In this document: one piece after another, positions 22,678-30,336 of the stretch
Position numbering within the stretch: position 1 is the first letter of the stretch
Layout: every line of letters starts with the position of its first letter
Assembly (NCBI RefSeq): GCF_020889785.1
Contig: NZ_JACMYK010000043.1
Span: forward strand, 1-51,119
Source: Bradyrhizobium acaciae
GTDB taxonomy: Bacteria > Pseudomonadota > Alphaproteobacteria > Rhizobiales > Xanthobacteraceae
Reading direction: 5' to 3'
Length of the DNA: 51,119 bases
The notes under the pieces: model-generated
Databases searched by the model: none
What the model was told of the DNA's origin: nothing
The model's input: the letters and a program-made list of their open reading frames with translations, nothing else
Made by a program: the position numbers and the translations under genes

Positions 22678-24786
22678 TTAACCCGGCTGGGCGTGGAAAA
22701 ACTCGAAAATCTTGCGGGCACTCTCGGCGCTGACGCCGGGAACCTTGCCAAGGTCGGCGATCGAGGCCCGCTCGATCTCCTTGAGCGTTCCGAAGTGATG
22801 CAGCAAGGCACGTTTGCGCGACGGGCCGATGCCCGGGATCTCCTGGAGGCCGGCCTCGCGGATGTCCTTCTTGCGCAGCTTGCGGTGCGAGCCGATCACG
22901 AAGCGATGGGCCTCGTCGCGCAGCCGCTGGATGAAATAGAGCACCGGGTCCCGCGGCTCCAGCTTGATGGCCTCGCGGTCCGGCATGAACAGGGTTTCCC
23001 GCCCCGCATCGCGCTCCGGTCCCTTGGCCACCGCCATCAGCGAGACCCGGGCCAGCCCGAGCTTCTCGAAAATCTCCCTGACCGCGTTGAGCTGGCCGCG
23101 GCCGCCGTCGATGATGACGAGGTCGGGCCATTGCGGGAACGACACGTCGTCCGCCTTGTCGTTGTCCTTCGCCTCGGCAGCCTCGCCCTCCGGCGGCTTC
23201 AGCAGCCGCTTGAAGCGGCGCTCCAGCACCTCGCGCATCATCCCGTAGTCGTCGCCGGGCGTCAGCCCTTCGGACTTGATGTTGAACTTGCGGTACTGGT
23301 TCTTCATGAACCCGTCGGGTCCCGCCACGATCATCGCGCCGACCGCGTTGGTGCCCTGGATGTGGCTGTTGTCGTAGACCTCGATGCGCTTCGGCGTATG
23401 CGGCAGGCCGAGCGTCATGACCATGCCCTCCAGCAGCCGGCTTTGGGTTGCGGTATCGGCGAGCTTGCGGCCGAGCGCCTCGCGCGCGTTGGTGAGCGCG
23501 TGGCCGATCAGCTCCTTCTTCTCGCCGCGCTTGGGTACGGAGACCTCGACCTTGGATCCGGCCTTCACCGACAGCGCGTCGGCGAGCAGCGCGCTTTCCT
23601 CGATCTCGTGCGACAGCAGGATCAGCTTCGGCGGCGGCTTGTCGTCGTAGAATTGCGCGAGGAACGAGGAGAGCACCTCCTCCGGCGTGAAGGTCTTCTC
23701 GGCCTTCGGGAAATAGGCGCGGTTGCCCCAGTTCTGGCCGGTGCGGAAGAAGAACACCTCGACGCAGGAATAGCCGCCTTCCTGGTGGATCGCGAACACA
23801 TCGGCCTCTTCGACCGTGCGCGGATTGATGCCCTGCTGCGACTGGATCGCCGACAGCGCCGCGAGACGGTCGCGGTACAGCGCTGCGGTTTCGAACTCGA
23901 GCTCGCCGGAGGCCTTCTCCATCTCGGCCGCGAGCAGCTCCTTCACCGCGTGGCTGCGGCCGGAGAGGAATTCGGTCGCCTCGCGCACCAGCTCGCTATA
24001 ACCGGGGAAATCGATCTCGCGCGTGCAGGGGCCGGAGCAGCGCTTGATCTGATAGAGCAGGCAGGGGCGGGTGCGGCTTTCGAAGAAGCCGTCGGTGCAG
24101 GAGCGGATCAGGAACGCGCGTTGCAGCGCCGTGATGGTGCGGTTGACCGCGCCGGCGTTGGCGAACGGACCGAAATAGCGTCCAGGCCGCGACTGCGCGC
24201 CGCGATGCTTGAGGATTTGCGGCGCCCAATGGTCGCCGGTGATCAGAATATAGGGAAACGACTTGTCGTCGCGCAGCTGCACGTTGAAGCGCGGGCGGAG
24301 CTGCTTGATCAGGTTGGCTTCGAGCAGCAGCGCCTCGGTCTCGGTCATGGTCGAGACGATCTCGACATGCGTGGTTGCCGCGATCATGCGCAGGATGCGC
24401 GCCGGCAGCGGTGCGTTGGCCCGCGCATAGGACGACAGCCGCTTTTTGACGTTCTTCGCCTTGCCGACATAAAGCACGTCGTTGCCGGCATTGAGCATGC
24501 GGTAGACGCCGGGCGAGGTCGGCGCGAGGCGGACCGCGTTCTCGATCGCGGCATGCCCGACCGACAACGTCGCCTCGGCCACGGCCTCGGCGGAATCCTC
24601 GGCAGCCTCGGGCAGGCGCGCGTCATCTTCCTCCTCGGCGGCGGAGGTCTCGGGATCGACATCACTGGTGTCGAGCGTCAGGTCGTCCTGTGGCAGGTCG
24701 GACTTTGAACCGCGCCGGGCCTTGAGGTCAGTCTTGAGGTCAGTCTTGGGGGCCGGCGTCGGGCGCTCGGGAGAATCGTGAACCAT
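22678..24786 (-). CDS. uvrC: Excinuclease ABC subunit C
   Basis: This 702-residue nucleotide-excision-repair endonuclease makes both incisions around a lesion with UvrB. The N-terminal GIY-YIG nuclease starts near residue 92 (SPGVYRMLNAGNDVLYVGKA). A UVR motif region follows near residue 290, then the RNase H-like nuclease (IEVYDNSHIQGTNAVGAMIV; LVIIDGGRGQLNAV) and C-terminal helix-hairpin-helix repeats (QEIPGIGPSRKRALL; GKVPGVSAESARKI). An extra acidic and lysine-rich tail of about 85 residues precedes the catalytic domain. The gap to pgsA is about 190 bases, so pgsA may have its own promoter. Confidence 0.96.
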   Translation of the reverse strand: MVHDSPERPTPAPKTDLKTDLKARRGSKSDLPQDDLTLDTSDVDPETSAAEEEDDARLPEAAEDSAEAVAEATLSVGHAAIENAVRLAPTSPGVYRMLNAGNDVLYVGKAKNVKKRLSSYARANAPLPARILRMIAATTHVEIVSTMTETEALLLEANLIKQLRPRFNVQLRDDKSFPYILITGDHWAPQILKHRGAQSRPGRYFGPFANAGAVNRTITALQRAFLIRSCTDGFFESRTRPCLLYQIKRCSGPCTREIDFPGYSELVREATEFLSGRSHAVKELLAAEMEKASGELEFETAALYRDRLAALSAIQSQQGINPRTVEEADVFAIHQEGGYSCVEVFFFRTGQNWGNRAYFPKAEKTFTPEEVLSSFLAQFYDDKPPPKLILLSHEIEESALLADALSVKAGSKVEVSVPKRGEKKELIGHALTNAREALGRKLADTATQSRLLEGMVMTLGLPHTPKRIEVYDNSHIQGTNAVGAMIVAGPDGFMKNQYRKFNIKSEGLTPGDDYGMMREVLERRFKRLLKPPEGEAAEAKDNDKADDVSFPQWPDLVIIDGGRGQLNAVREIFEKLGLARVSLMAVAKGPERDAGRETLFMPDREAIKLEPRDPVLYFIQRLRDEAHRFVIGSHRKLRKKDIREAGLQEIPGIGPSRKRALLHHFGTLKEIERASIADLGKVPGVSAESARKIFEFFHAQPG

Positions 24787-25048
24787 GGGCCGTAAACTAA
24801 GCGCTTGGGGGACAGCTCGCCAGCGTTGGCGGCACCGGAAAACAGCCCCGATCGCAGCAGGTTACCGACCCCGCGCCGTGGCAGCAGCTGGCGGGTAACA
24901 CATTGTTAAGACTGATGAGCGGGCCGGTAACCGGGCTTAACAGACCCTTTACTTAAAACTCTCGATAAAGCTTAGCGAAAAAATTGGAATTCCGTAACCA
25001 CGCCGGCCTTGGCCAGCGGGCTGCGGCAGTTGCGTGTGGAGAGTACCA

Positions 25049-25672
25049 ATGACCCGGTTTGTAGCGCGTGCGCTGGCACTGATCGTCGCAGGCTGGACGA
25101 CCTCGGCGGCGTCGGCCGACCTCAATTACGGCTCGCCCTATACCGTCTACCAGCCGCTCAATGCCTACAGCTGGGCCGGCCCCTATCTCGGCGGCAACCT
25201 CGGCTACGGCTGGGGTTCGGTCGAGAACAACCCGACCAAGCCGTCCGGCTTCGTCGGTGGCGTGCAGGCAGGCTACAATTTCCAGAACGGCTCCCCGTGG
25301 GTGTTCGGTATCGAGGCCGATATCCAGGGCACCACTGCGGACGACCGGTTCGCGCCGTGGAAGTTCTCCAACCCGTGGTTCGGCACGGTGCGCGGTCGCG
25401 CCGGCTATGCGGTCAACAACGTGCTGTTCTACGCGACCGGCGGTCTTGCCTTCGGCGAACTGCGCGGCGAGACGTTCGGCATCACGGAGTCGCACACCAA
25501 CGCGGGCTTCACCGTCGGCGCCGGCGCCGAAATGGGCTTCGCCCCGCATTGGAGCGCCAAGATCGAGTATCTCTACGTCGATCTCGCCAACAGCAACTTC
25601 ACCATCACCGGCGGCGCGTCGAACGGCTACAGCTTCAGCCTGGTTCGCGCCGGCATCAACTATCACTTCTGA
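25049..25672 (+). CDS. Outer-membrane beta-barrel protein (Omp31/RopB-like)
   Basis: This 207-residue porin-like protein has a signal peptide (residues 1-24, cleavage after SAASA). The mature protein starts with the usual alphaproteobacterial opening (YSWAGPYLGGNLGYGWG). It alternates aromatic and glycine strands and ends in a C-terminal phenylalanine strand (LVRAGINYHF), as needed for BAM-dependent insertion. ATG at 25049 is preferred because GGAGAG lies eight bases upstream; a GTG at 25034 is possible. It is a single gene followed by a strong terminator. Omp31-like proteins are usually structural; a specific function cannot be given. Confidence 0.92.
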   Translation: MTRFVARALALIVAGWTTSAASADLNYGSPYTVYQPLNAYSWAGPYLGGNLGYGWGSVENNPTKPSGFVGGVQAGYNFQNGSPWVFGIEADIQGTTADDRFAPWKFSNPWFGTVRGRAGYAVNNVLFYATGGLAFGELRGETFGITESHTNAGFTVGAGAEMGFAPHWSAKIEYLYVDLANSNFTITGGASNGYSFSLVRAGINYHF

Positions 25673-25698
25673 GAACAAGAAGACGTCTGATATCAACT

Positions 25699-25731
25699 CC
25701 CGGCTGCGCCTCGCGCGGCCGGGTTTTTCTT
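25699..25731 (+). terminator. Rho-independent terminator of the beta-barrel gene
   Basis: An 11-base stem, CCCGGCTGCGC with GCGCGGCCGGG (one G-U pair), with a three-base loop, followed by TTTTTCTT. It lies 27 bases past the stop codon and is the clearest terminator in the window. Confidence 0.9.
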
Positions 25732-25968
25732 AGTGCGGATGATACGACGTGCGGGCGATGCGACGCGTCGCGCGCAGCGCAGCAGCACGCACGCCGCAGT
25801 GTCCGCGAATCCACTCGGCGGGCCGCAGGCCTTGGACATGCGGCACGGCCAGTCGCGTCCGCATCATGCAGGCGGTCATGCAGCGAGCGCGAGCCGCGCG
25901 CTCGGCAGTCAACTCACACGCAACGCTTCACTTGGCGTCCATCACGAGCCGCGCACCGCGAGCACTCG

Positions 25969-26181
25969 TCATGAAACCACCAGGTTGACGGCTTTCGGGC
26001 CCTTGCCCTTCTTGTCCGGTTCAACCTCGAACGTAATGCGCTGTCCTTCAGTCAGGTCCTTCAATCCTGCACGCTCGACAGCTGTGATGTGAACGAACAC
26101 ATCGCGGCCGCCATCATCAGGTTTGATGAAGCCGTAGCCACGCTCTCCGTTGAAGAACTTGACTGTCCCAGTCATGGCCAT
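25969..26181 (-). CDS. Cold-shock protein (CspA family)
   Basis: This 70-residue single OB-fold RNA/DNA-binding protein has RNP1 (GYGFIKPDDG) and RNP2 (DVFVHITAVE) in the usual places, and the N terminus TGTVKFFNGERG is canonical. ATG at 26181 is chosen because GGAGG lies about ten bases upstream; ATG at 26175 is the alternative. The 262-base region upstream contains two GC-rich hairpins that may form a structured leader. Several paralogues are usual in this group, so no specific symbol is given. Confidence 0.95.
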   Translation of the reverse strand: MAMTGTVKFFNGERGYGFIKPDDGGRDVFVHITAVERAGLKDLTEGQRITFEVEPDKKGKGPKAVNLVVS

Positions 26182-26443
26182 CGGGAAAACTCCTCCCCCG
26201 TATTGCTCCACCGCTACGCGCACGTCGCGTAGCGGTTGACCGACATTCGCTTGTCGGAAGCTTGGCCACCTCAACAGGCCGGCGTCACGCCGCCGGTCTG
26301 CCTGGATTTTATTTCGGCCTTGTCACTCCGCCGCAACCATTCGCGGAAGCGGAACGTAAAGCCAGTCGTAACAGGATGAGCATAATACGGTTCCGCGCAA
26401 ATTGCCTATGCTCAAAATCGAACTTTTCAGTGGGTGTTGTCGA
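26182..26443 (-). promoter_or_regulatory. Upstream region of the cold-shock gene with two hairpins
   Basis: CCGCTACGCG/CGCGTAGCGG (26211-26235, five-base loop) is a perfect 10-base stem just upstream of the ribosome binding site. CCGGCG/CGCCGG (26279-26296) is a second stem. A structured long 5' leader is well known for cspA-type genes; that this one acts so is an inference. No other gene fits in this gap. Confidence 0.4.
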
Positions 26444-27304
26444 TCAATGTTTAGGCGTCTCTAGTCTGAAGCGCGCCGCGCCGCCTTGACCGAGCGGCTT
26501 CTCGAGTTCGGGCAGGATGATCTTCAGCTCGTTCGCAAGCGTCCACGGCGGATTCACTATCAAAAGGCCGGTGGAAACGAGGCCTGCGCCCGCTTCTTGC
26601 GGCGCCACACTGAATTCCAACCGCAAGCATTTGCCGGCAGGCCGACTGCTTGCTGCTGCAGCAGCGACGCTGCGCGCGAGCTCGTCGGTGGCCCTCCGGG
26701 TTTTTACGGGGTACCACAAAAGATATGCGCCGGTCGGCCACTTCGTAAATGCTTCCGTGAAAGCACGGGTCAGCCGCTCGAACTCGTCCTTCGCTTCGAA
26801 CGGCGGATCGATCAGCACGAGGCCACGCCGCTCGTTCGGCGGCACGAATGCCGGCAGCGCCGTCCAGCCGTCGAGATCGACGACACGTGCCTGCGCGTCG
26901 CGCCGGAGCGCATCGATCAGCTGCTTGCGCGCCGTCGGTTCGATCTCGCATGCCGTGAGACGGTCTTGCGGACGCAGCAGCGCTCTCGCGATCAGCGGCG
27001 AGCCGGGATAGGCCTTCAGCTCGCCTCGCGGATTGAATGCCCTGACGATATCGAGATACGGCGCGATCAGCGGCAGCGCCTCGTCGGAAAGTCGCGCCTG
27101 CATCAGTCGCGCGACGCCGGTGAGCCATTCGCCGCCGCGCTGCGCCTCGCTCGACGTCAGATCATAGAGGCCGGCGCCGGCATGAGTGTCGATGACGCGG
27201 AACGGTGCCTGCTTGTCCTGCAAGTAGGTGAGCATCCGCACCAGCACGATGTGCTTGATGACGTCGGCAAAGTTGCCGGCATGAAAGGCGTGACGGTAGT
27301 TCAT
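26444..27304 (-). CDS. rlmJ: 23S rRNA (adenine-2030-N6)-methyltransferase
   Basis: This 286-residue cytoplasmic rRNA methylase starts with the RlmJ signature MNYRHAFHAGNFADVIKHIV. It has the SAM-site segment VIDTHAGAGLYDL and the N6-adenine catalytic motif DPPF (LVLIDPPFEAKDEFERL). YPVKTRRATDEL and LLIVNPPWTLANEL near the C terminus also fit. The length matches the family. It is a single gene between the cold-shock and RNase T2 genes on the same strand. Confidence 0.95.
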   Translation of the reverse strand: MNYRHAFHAGNFADVIKHIVLVRMLTYLQDKQAPFRVIDTHAGAGLYDLTSSEAQRGGEWLTGVARLMQARLSDEALPLIAPYLDIVRAFNPRGELKAYPGSPLIARALLRPQDRLTACEIEPTARKQLIDALRRDAQARVVDLDGWTALPAFVPPNERRGLVLIDPPFEAKDEFERLTRAFTEAFTKWPTGAYLLWYPVKTRRATDELARSVAAAAASSRPAGKCLRLEFSVAPQEAGAGLVSTGLLIVNPPWTLANELKIILPELEKPLGQGGAARFRLETPKH

Positions 27305-27351
27305 GCTGATATCGCGCTGCGCTCCAGAGGATGCGCATGTTGTACTTCGTC

Positions 27352-27374
27352 ATGCCCGGGCTTGTCCCGGGCAT
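27352..27374. repeat. ATGCCCGGG-CTTGT-CCCGGGCAT palindrome
   Basis: This is an exact copy of the stem-loop at 17081-17103, here without a T run, in the gap between RNase T2 and rlmJ. A third, slightly altered copy is at 38626-38648. Confidence 0.75.
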
Positions 27375-27472
27375 CGACGCTCCATCGCGTATGTTTCGTA
27401 GCGGCGCAGGTGGCCGGGACTATCGTGCGAAGCCGCGCGGAGCGTGCCCTCCCGGCCGTGACGCGGAGGGTT

Positions 27473-28159
27473 TCAGCCGCCGCGGACCGGCGGCATCAGC
27501 ACCTGATCGCGGCGGCAGGCGCGACGATCGATTTCCTCGCAGGAGCGGAATTGCAGATCCTTGCTGAGGCAGATCCGCACCTCGCTGAGCCGCTTGCTGT
27601 CGCAGGTCACCGAGATCGCGGAGTTGCTGAGCCCAGGATTGGCCTTGATGAACGCTGTCTCCAGCTCGTCGGGCGCGATCGTCTTGGGCTCCGTCAATTG
27701 CAGGAATTCCTCGGGGATCTTCACCGCGGCGCGAGCCTTGCGGATGGCTTCGAAATAGGCGCGCTCGCCGAGTCCCGAGCAGGTGCCGTGCTTGTCCCAC
27801 TCGTTGTAGATCAGTCCGGGCGCCGGCATCAGGTCGAGCATCGATGTCATGATGTTGCGCGCGAGGCGGGGCGAGGGCCGCTGGCAGTATTCCGGAAAGC
27901 CCCGCTCATATTGTGGCCACAGGCCGTGCACCACGAACGAGTAGGGCCGTCCGCCGCACTGCGCCTGGGTGCCGCGGCCATTGTTGCCGCGCTCGCTCGC
28001 CGCCTCGCAGAACGAGGGCGACCATGACAGCGACAGCACATAGAAGTCGAACTCACCGGGCGCATTCTGGCGGCGATCCTGGGCCGAGGCCCCGACTGCA
28101 CCACACAGAACGATGGCAAACGAAATCAGAAATCGGGAAATAGTGACCAACCGAGGCAT
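27473..28159 (-). CDS. Secreted ribonuclease T2 family protein
   Basis: A 228-residue periplasmic or secreted endoribonuclease. The signal peptide spans residues 1-27 (ending GASAQ). Both catalytic blocks are intact: CAS I SFVVHGLWPQY and CAS II NEWDKHGTCSG, each with the active histidine. Paired cysteines suit disulfides (SFCEAA, GTCSG, VTCDSK, RICLSK, RSCEE, RACRR). ATG at 28159 follows GGGGGAG. Likely roles are RNA scavenging or degradation of extracellular RNA; nothing in the neighbourhood narrows this. Confidence 0.93.
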   Translation of the reverse strand: MPRLVTISRFLISFAIVLCGAVGASAQDRRQNAPGEFDFYVLSLSWSPSFCEAASERGNNGRGTQAQCGGRPYSFVVHGLWPQYERGFPEYCQRPSPRLARNIMTSMLDLMPAPGLIYNEWDKHGTCSGLGERAYFEAIRKARAAVKIPEEFLQLTEPKTIAPDELETAFIKANPGLSNSAISVTCDSKRLSEVRICLSKDLQFRSCEEIDRRACRRDQVLMPPVRGG

Positions 28160-28273
28160 CAACGCTCCCCCATACTCGACCGTCCGGAGCCTAGCAGGCC
28201 TCCGGAACATTTCAAGAACAAAAGCCGCCGTCCCAATGGCGGCGGCTTCTGCTGGATCAATCGGGTCGGGAAA

Positions 28274-28750
28274 TCAGGGCCGGGCGGCCTTGCAGGACGG
28301 GTTGTAGGCCCAGTTGCGGTCAAGCCCGCTCACGCACCATTCAACACCCTGGCTGAGGCCGGCAAAGCCGCCGTCCTCGATGATCGAATAATGCACCTTG
28401 CGCACCTTGCCGTCGCTGAGCATGGCATCGCCCGAGCAATAGCGGCGCGGAATGTTGTCGGACTGCCAGGGACGGAACGCGGTTTCGTGAATCCGGTTGT
28501 AGCCGGTGATCACGAGCGGCGAATTCCAGAAGGTGGCTTCCTTTTCATGGAATTGATCGCTGATGATCGCGAGCGCCCTTTCGCAGGGCGCTACATTGGC
28601 GTCATAGCGCGGGCCGGACAGCCAGAAATTCAATTCGAACGGATTTGCGGCCTGGGCCGTCCCCCCGAAAGCCAGCATGCCGACCACGAGTGCGGCGCCG
28701 AGGCCAAGCGTGTGGCCGAGTTTGTCGCGGGAGTTGAACAGGTTGCGCAT
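28274..28750 (-). CDS. Exported small protein of unknown function
   Basis: 158 residues. The signal peptide ends at GTAQA (about residue 35). The mature part begins ANPFELNFWLSGPRYDANVAPCERAL and has four cysteines (PCERA, RYCSG, EWCVSG, SCKAA) that could form two disulfides, typical of small periplasmic proteins. I do not recognise a named family. The start at 28750 is set by the signal peptide; the ribosome site is weak. It diverges from the next small exported gene at 28917. Confidence 0.78.
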   Translation of the reverse strand: MRNLFNSRDKLGHTLGLGAALVVGMLAFGGTAQAANPFELNFWLSGPRYDANVAPCERALAIISDQFHEKEATFWNSPLVITGYNRIHETAFRPWQSDNIPRRYCSGDAMLSDGKVRKVHYSIIEDGGFAGLSQGVEWCVSGLDRNWAYNPSCKAARP

Positions 28751-28916
28751 GGGAATCCACCCGATTATCCGATGCGGCGGACGGTGCCGTGAAGCCCCGA
28801 CAAGGTCAAGTGCAGCGCGGCAACACCTGCCGAGAAGTCCACCGCTGGCGGCCGGCTCGTTCTTTTCACGGTCGCCGGGGCACTCTATGTTGGCTTCAAG
28901 CGAAATGGAGTCTGCG

Positions 28917-29216
28917 ATGCGAAGGAAATTGGCCGCGTGCCTGGTTGCCGTTTGCGGGATGCTGGCCGTTGGTCCGGCGCGAGCCGACTGGATGCAGCCG
29001 GTGCCGCCGTTCAAGGGCAATGATACCGGCGGTATCATCGCCTACACGCTGGCGGCCCAGACCGATGCCCGGCAACTCGCCGTCGATCACTGCGCGACCT
29101 ACGGCAAGGTCGCCAAGTTCCTTGCGGTGCAGCGCTACCCGGGTGGCTACATCTCTTTCGCCTGCCGCTGGGTGCCCTATGGCGCGGCCGAGAGACCGCT
29201 GCGCACGCTCTACTGA
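28917..29216 (+). CDS. Small exported protein of unknown function
   Basis: 99 residues. The signal peptide (MRRKLAACLVAVCGMLAVGP, ending ARA) is followed by a short domain with AAQTDARQLAVDHCATYGK and FACRWVPYG; the two mature cysteines may pair. ATG at 28917 has GGAG seven bases upstream. It is probably the first gene of a pair with the DUF3617 protein 43 bases downstream. No known family was recognised. Confidence 0.75.
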   Translation: MRRKLAACLVAVCGMLAVGPARADWMQPVPPFKGNDTGGIIAYTLAAQTDARQLAVDHCATYGKVAKFLAVQRYPGGYISFACRWVPYGAAERPLRTLY

Positions 29217-29259
29217 GCGCGCTCCATATCCGTCGATCGTTTAGCCGGGAGCTAACCGC

Positions 29260-29790
29260 ATGACCCGACAGCTTGCCTTGATTGGTTCTGCCGTGTGCCT
29301 TGTGCTGTCCGCTGGCGCCGCAAGCGCCGTCGACCTGCCCGTTCGCAAGCCCGGCCTGTGGGAGATGAAGATGGTGCGGACCGGCGGGCCGATGCCGGAA
29401 ATCACCATGCAGCACTGCACCGACGAGACCACCGACAAGGAGATGAGCGCGGCGGCCTCGCCGATGGCCAAGGAAGTCTGCGCCAAGCAGGATATCCAGA
29501 AGACCGCGACCGGCTATGTCAGCGACAGCGTGTGCAGCGTGGCCGGCATGACGATGAAGAGCCACGCCGAGATCGTCGGCGATTTCAATTCCGCCTACAC
29601 CGTGAAGAGCACCTCGCACGCCGAGGGCGGCGCGGCCGGCTCGCGCGACACCACGATGGCCATCGAGGCGAAATGGCTCGGCGCCTGCAAGGCCGACCAG
29701 AAGCCCGGCGATATCATCATGCCCGGCGGCATGAAGATGAACGTCAAGGACATGGAAAAGCTGAAGGGCCTGCTGCCCAAGCAGAAGTAG
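29260..29790 (+). CDS. Exported DUF3617-type protein
   Basis: This 176-residue periplasmic protein has a signal peptide (residues 1-23, ending ASA). The mature part starts LPVRKPGLWEMKMV, the pattern that defines DUF3617, and has paired cysteines (QHCTDETT, VCAKQD, SVCSVAG, GACKADQ). The C-terminal stretch is lysine- and methionine-rich (MPGGMKMNVKDMEKLKG). The function of the family is unknown. Confidence 0.88.
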   Translation: MTRQLALIGSAVCLVLSAGAASAVDLPVRKPGLWEMKMVRTGGPMPEITMQHCTDETTDKEMSAAASPMAKEVCAKQDIQKTATGYVSDSVCSVAGMTMKSHAEIVGDFNSAYTVKSTSHAEGGAAGSRDTTMAIEAKWLGACKADQKPGDIIMPGGMKMNVKDMEKLKGLLPKQK

Positions 29791-29940
29791 GGCGCCGCGC
29801 ATCCGGTAGCGCGCCTGAATTGGTGCCCTCTCATGTCGAGAGGCGGTGACGTCTTGCACCAGCATCATTGCGATTAGCCCGCGACAGAGTTGCGGAGCAA
29901 TCTTGTGCTGAGGGCGATGTGGAAGCCATCCGATCCCTCC

Positions 29941-30042
29941 CCGTCACCCTGAGGAGCGCGAAGCGCGTCTCGAAGGGGCGACGGCCCGGCTGGTGGCCGT
30001 GCATCCTTCGAGGCTTGCTCCGCTCGCACCTCAGGATGACGG
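29941..30042. repeat. CCGTCACCCTGAGG-type intergenic palindrome
   Basis: It begins CCGTCACCCTGAGGAGCGCG and ends CACCTCAGGATGACGG, with inner TCTCGAAGGG and CCTTCGAGG arms. It is the same family as 14747-14883 and 39536-39630. Confidence 0.75.
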
Positions 30043-30201
30043 TTCAACGTCGCGCGTTCGTGCGCTCCTTGGTGCGCGATTAAGTCGACGGGATGCGACA
30101 TCATTGAGCGATCGCCGCGTGTCTCGCGCTCGAGCAAGATGAGAGAGCGAATACGCACTTCGAATTCTTCGTGCTGCAAGCGTGCCGCGACAACGTGTCG
30201 T

Positions 30202-30239
30202 TTTGAATTGTTCAAATGCACACGTCTTGAATCGTTCCA
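30202..30239. promoter_or_regulatory. Candidate operator upstream of the TonB-dependent receptor
   Basis: TTTGAATTGTTCAAA (30202-30216) is a palindrome with 6-base arms and a 3-base centre. TTGAATCGTTCCA (30227-30239) repeats most of it about 25 bases on, giving two similar sites on the same DNA face. They lie 98-135 bases upstream of the chosen start. Bradyrhizobium iron-control elements bound by Irr are also TT/AA-armed palindromes, so control by iron is plausible but unproven. Confidence 0.35.
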
Positions 30240-30336
30240 GTGTTTCGCATCGTGTGTGCTTCAAGCGATTCTATTTTGCACGTGTGGAATTTCGCGAACC
30301 CCGCCGATAGAAGTCCGCCCCAATCGATGTCGCGTC

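Larger units (their letters stand above)
29791..30336. other. 546-base gap upstream of the TonB-dependent receptor
   Basis: No gene is supported. It contains the palindromic repeat at 29941-30042 and, in the AT-richer right half (about 30080-30330), a TTTGAA-type palindrome and a related half-site that are candidates for iron or other regulation of the receptor. Promoter boxes could not be fixed. Confidence 0.5.

Noticed and set aside
22693..24708. A 671-codon open frame on the plus strand opposite uvrC
   Set aside because: Antisense shadow of uvrC with skewed composition and no domain.
24787..25048. A tRNA or small RNA upstream of the beta-barrel gene
   Set aside because: No cloverleaf or TTC-type arm could be found by eye; only ordinary promoter-like AT-rich sequence is present.
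25730..25968. A small minus-strand gene between the beta-barrel and cold-shock genes
   Set aside because: The Arg/Ala/Met-rich translation has no motif and the region lacks a ribosome site; it is left as an intergenic stretch with nothing convincing in it.
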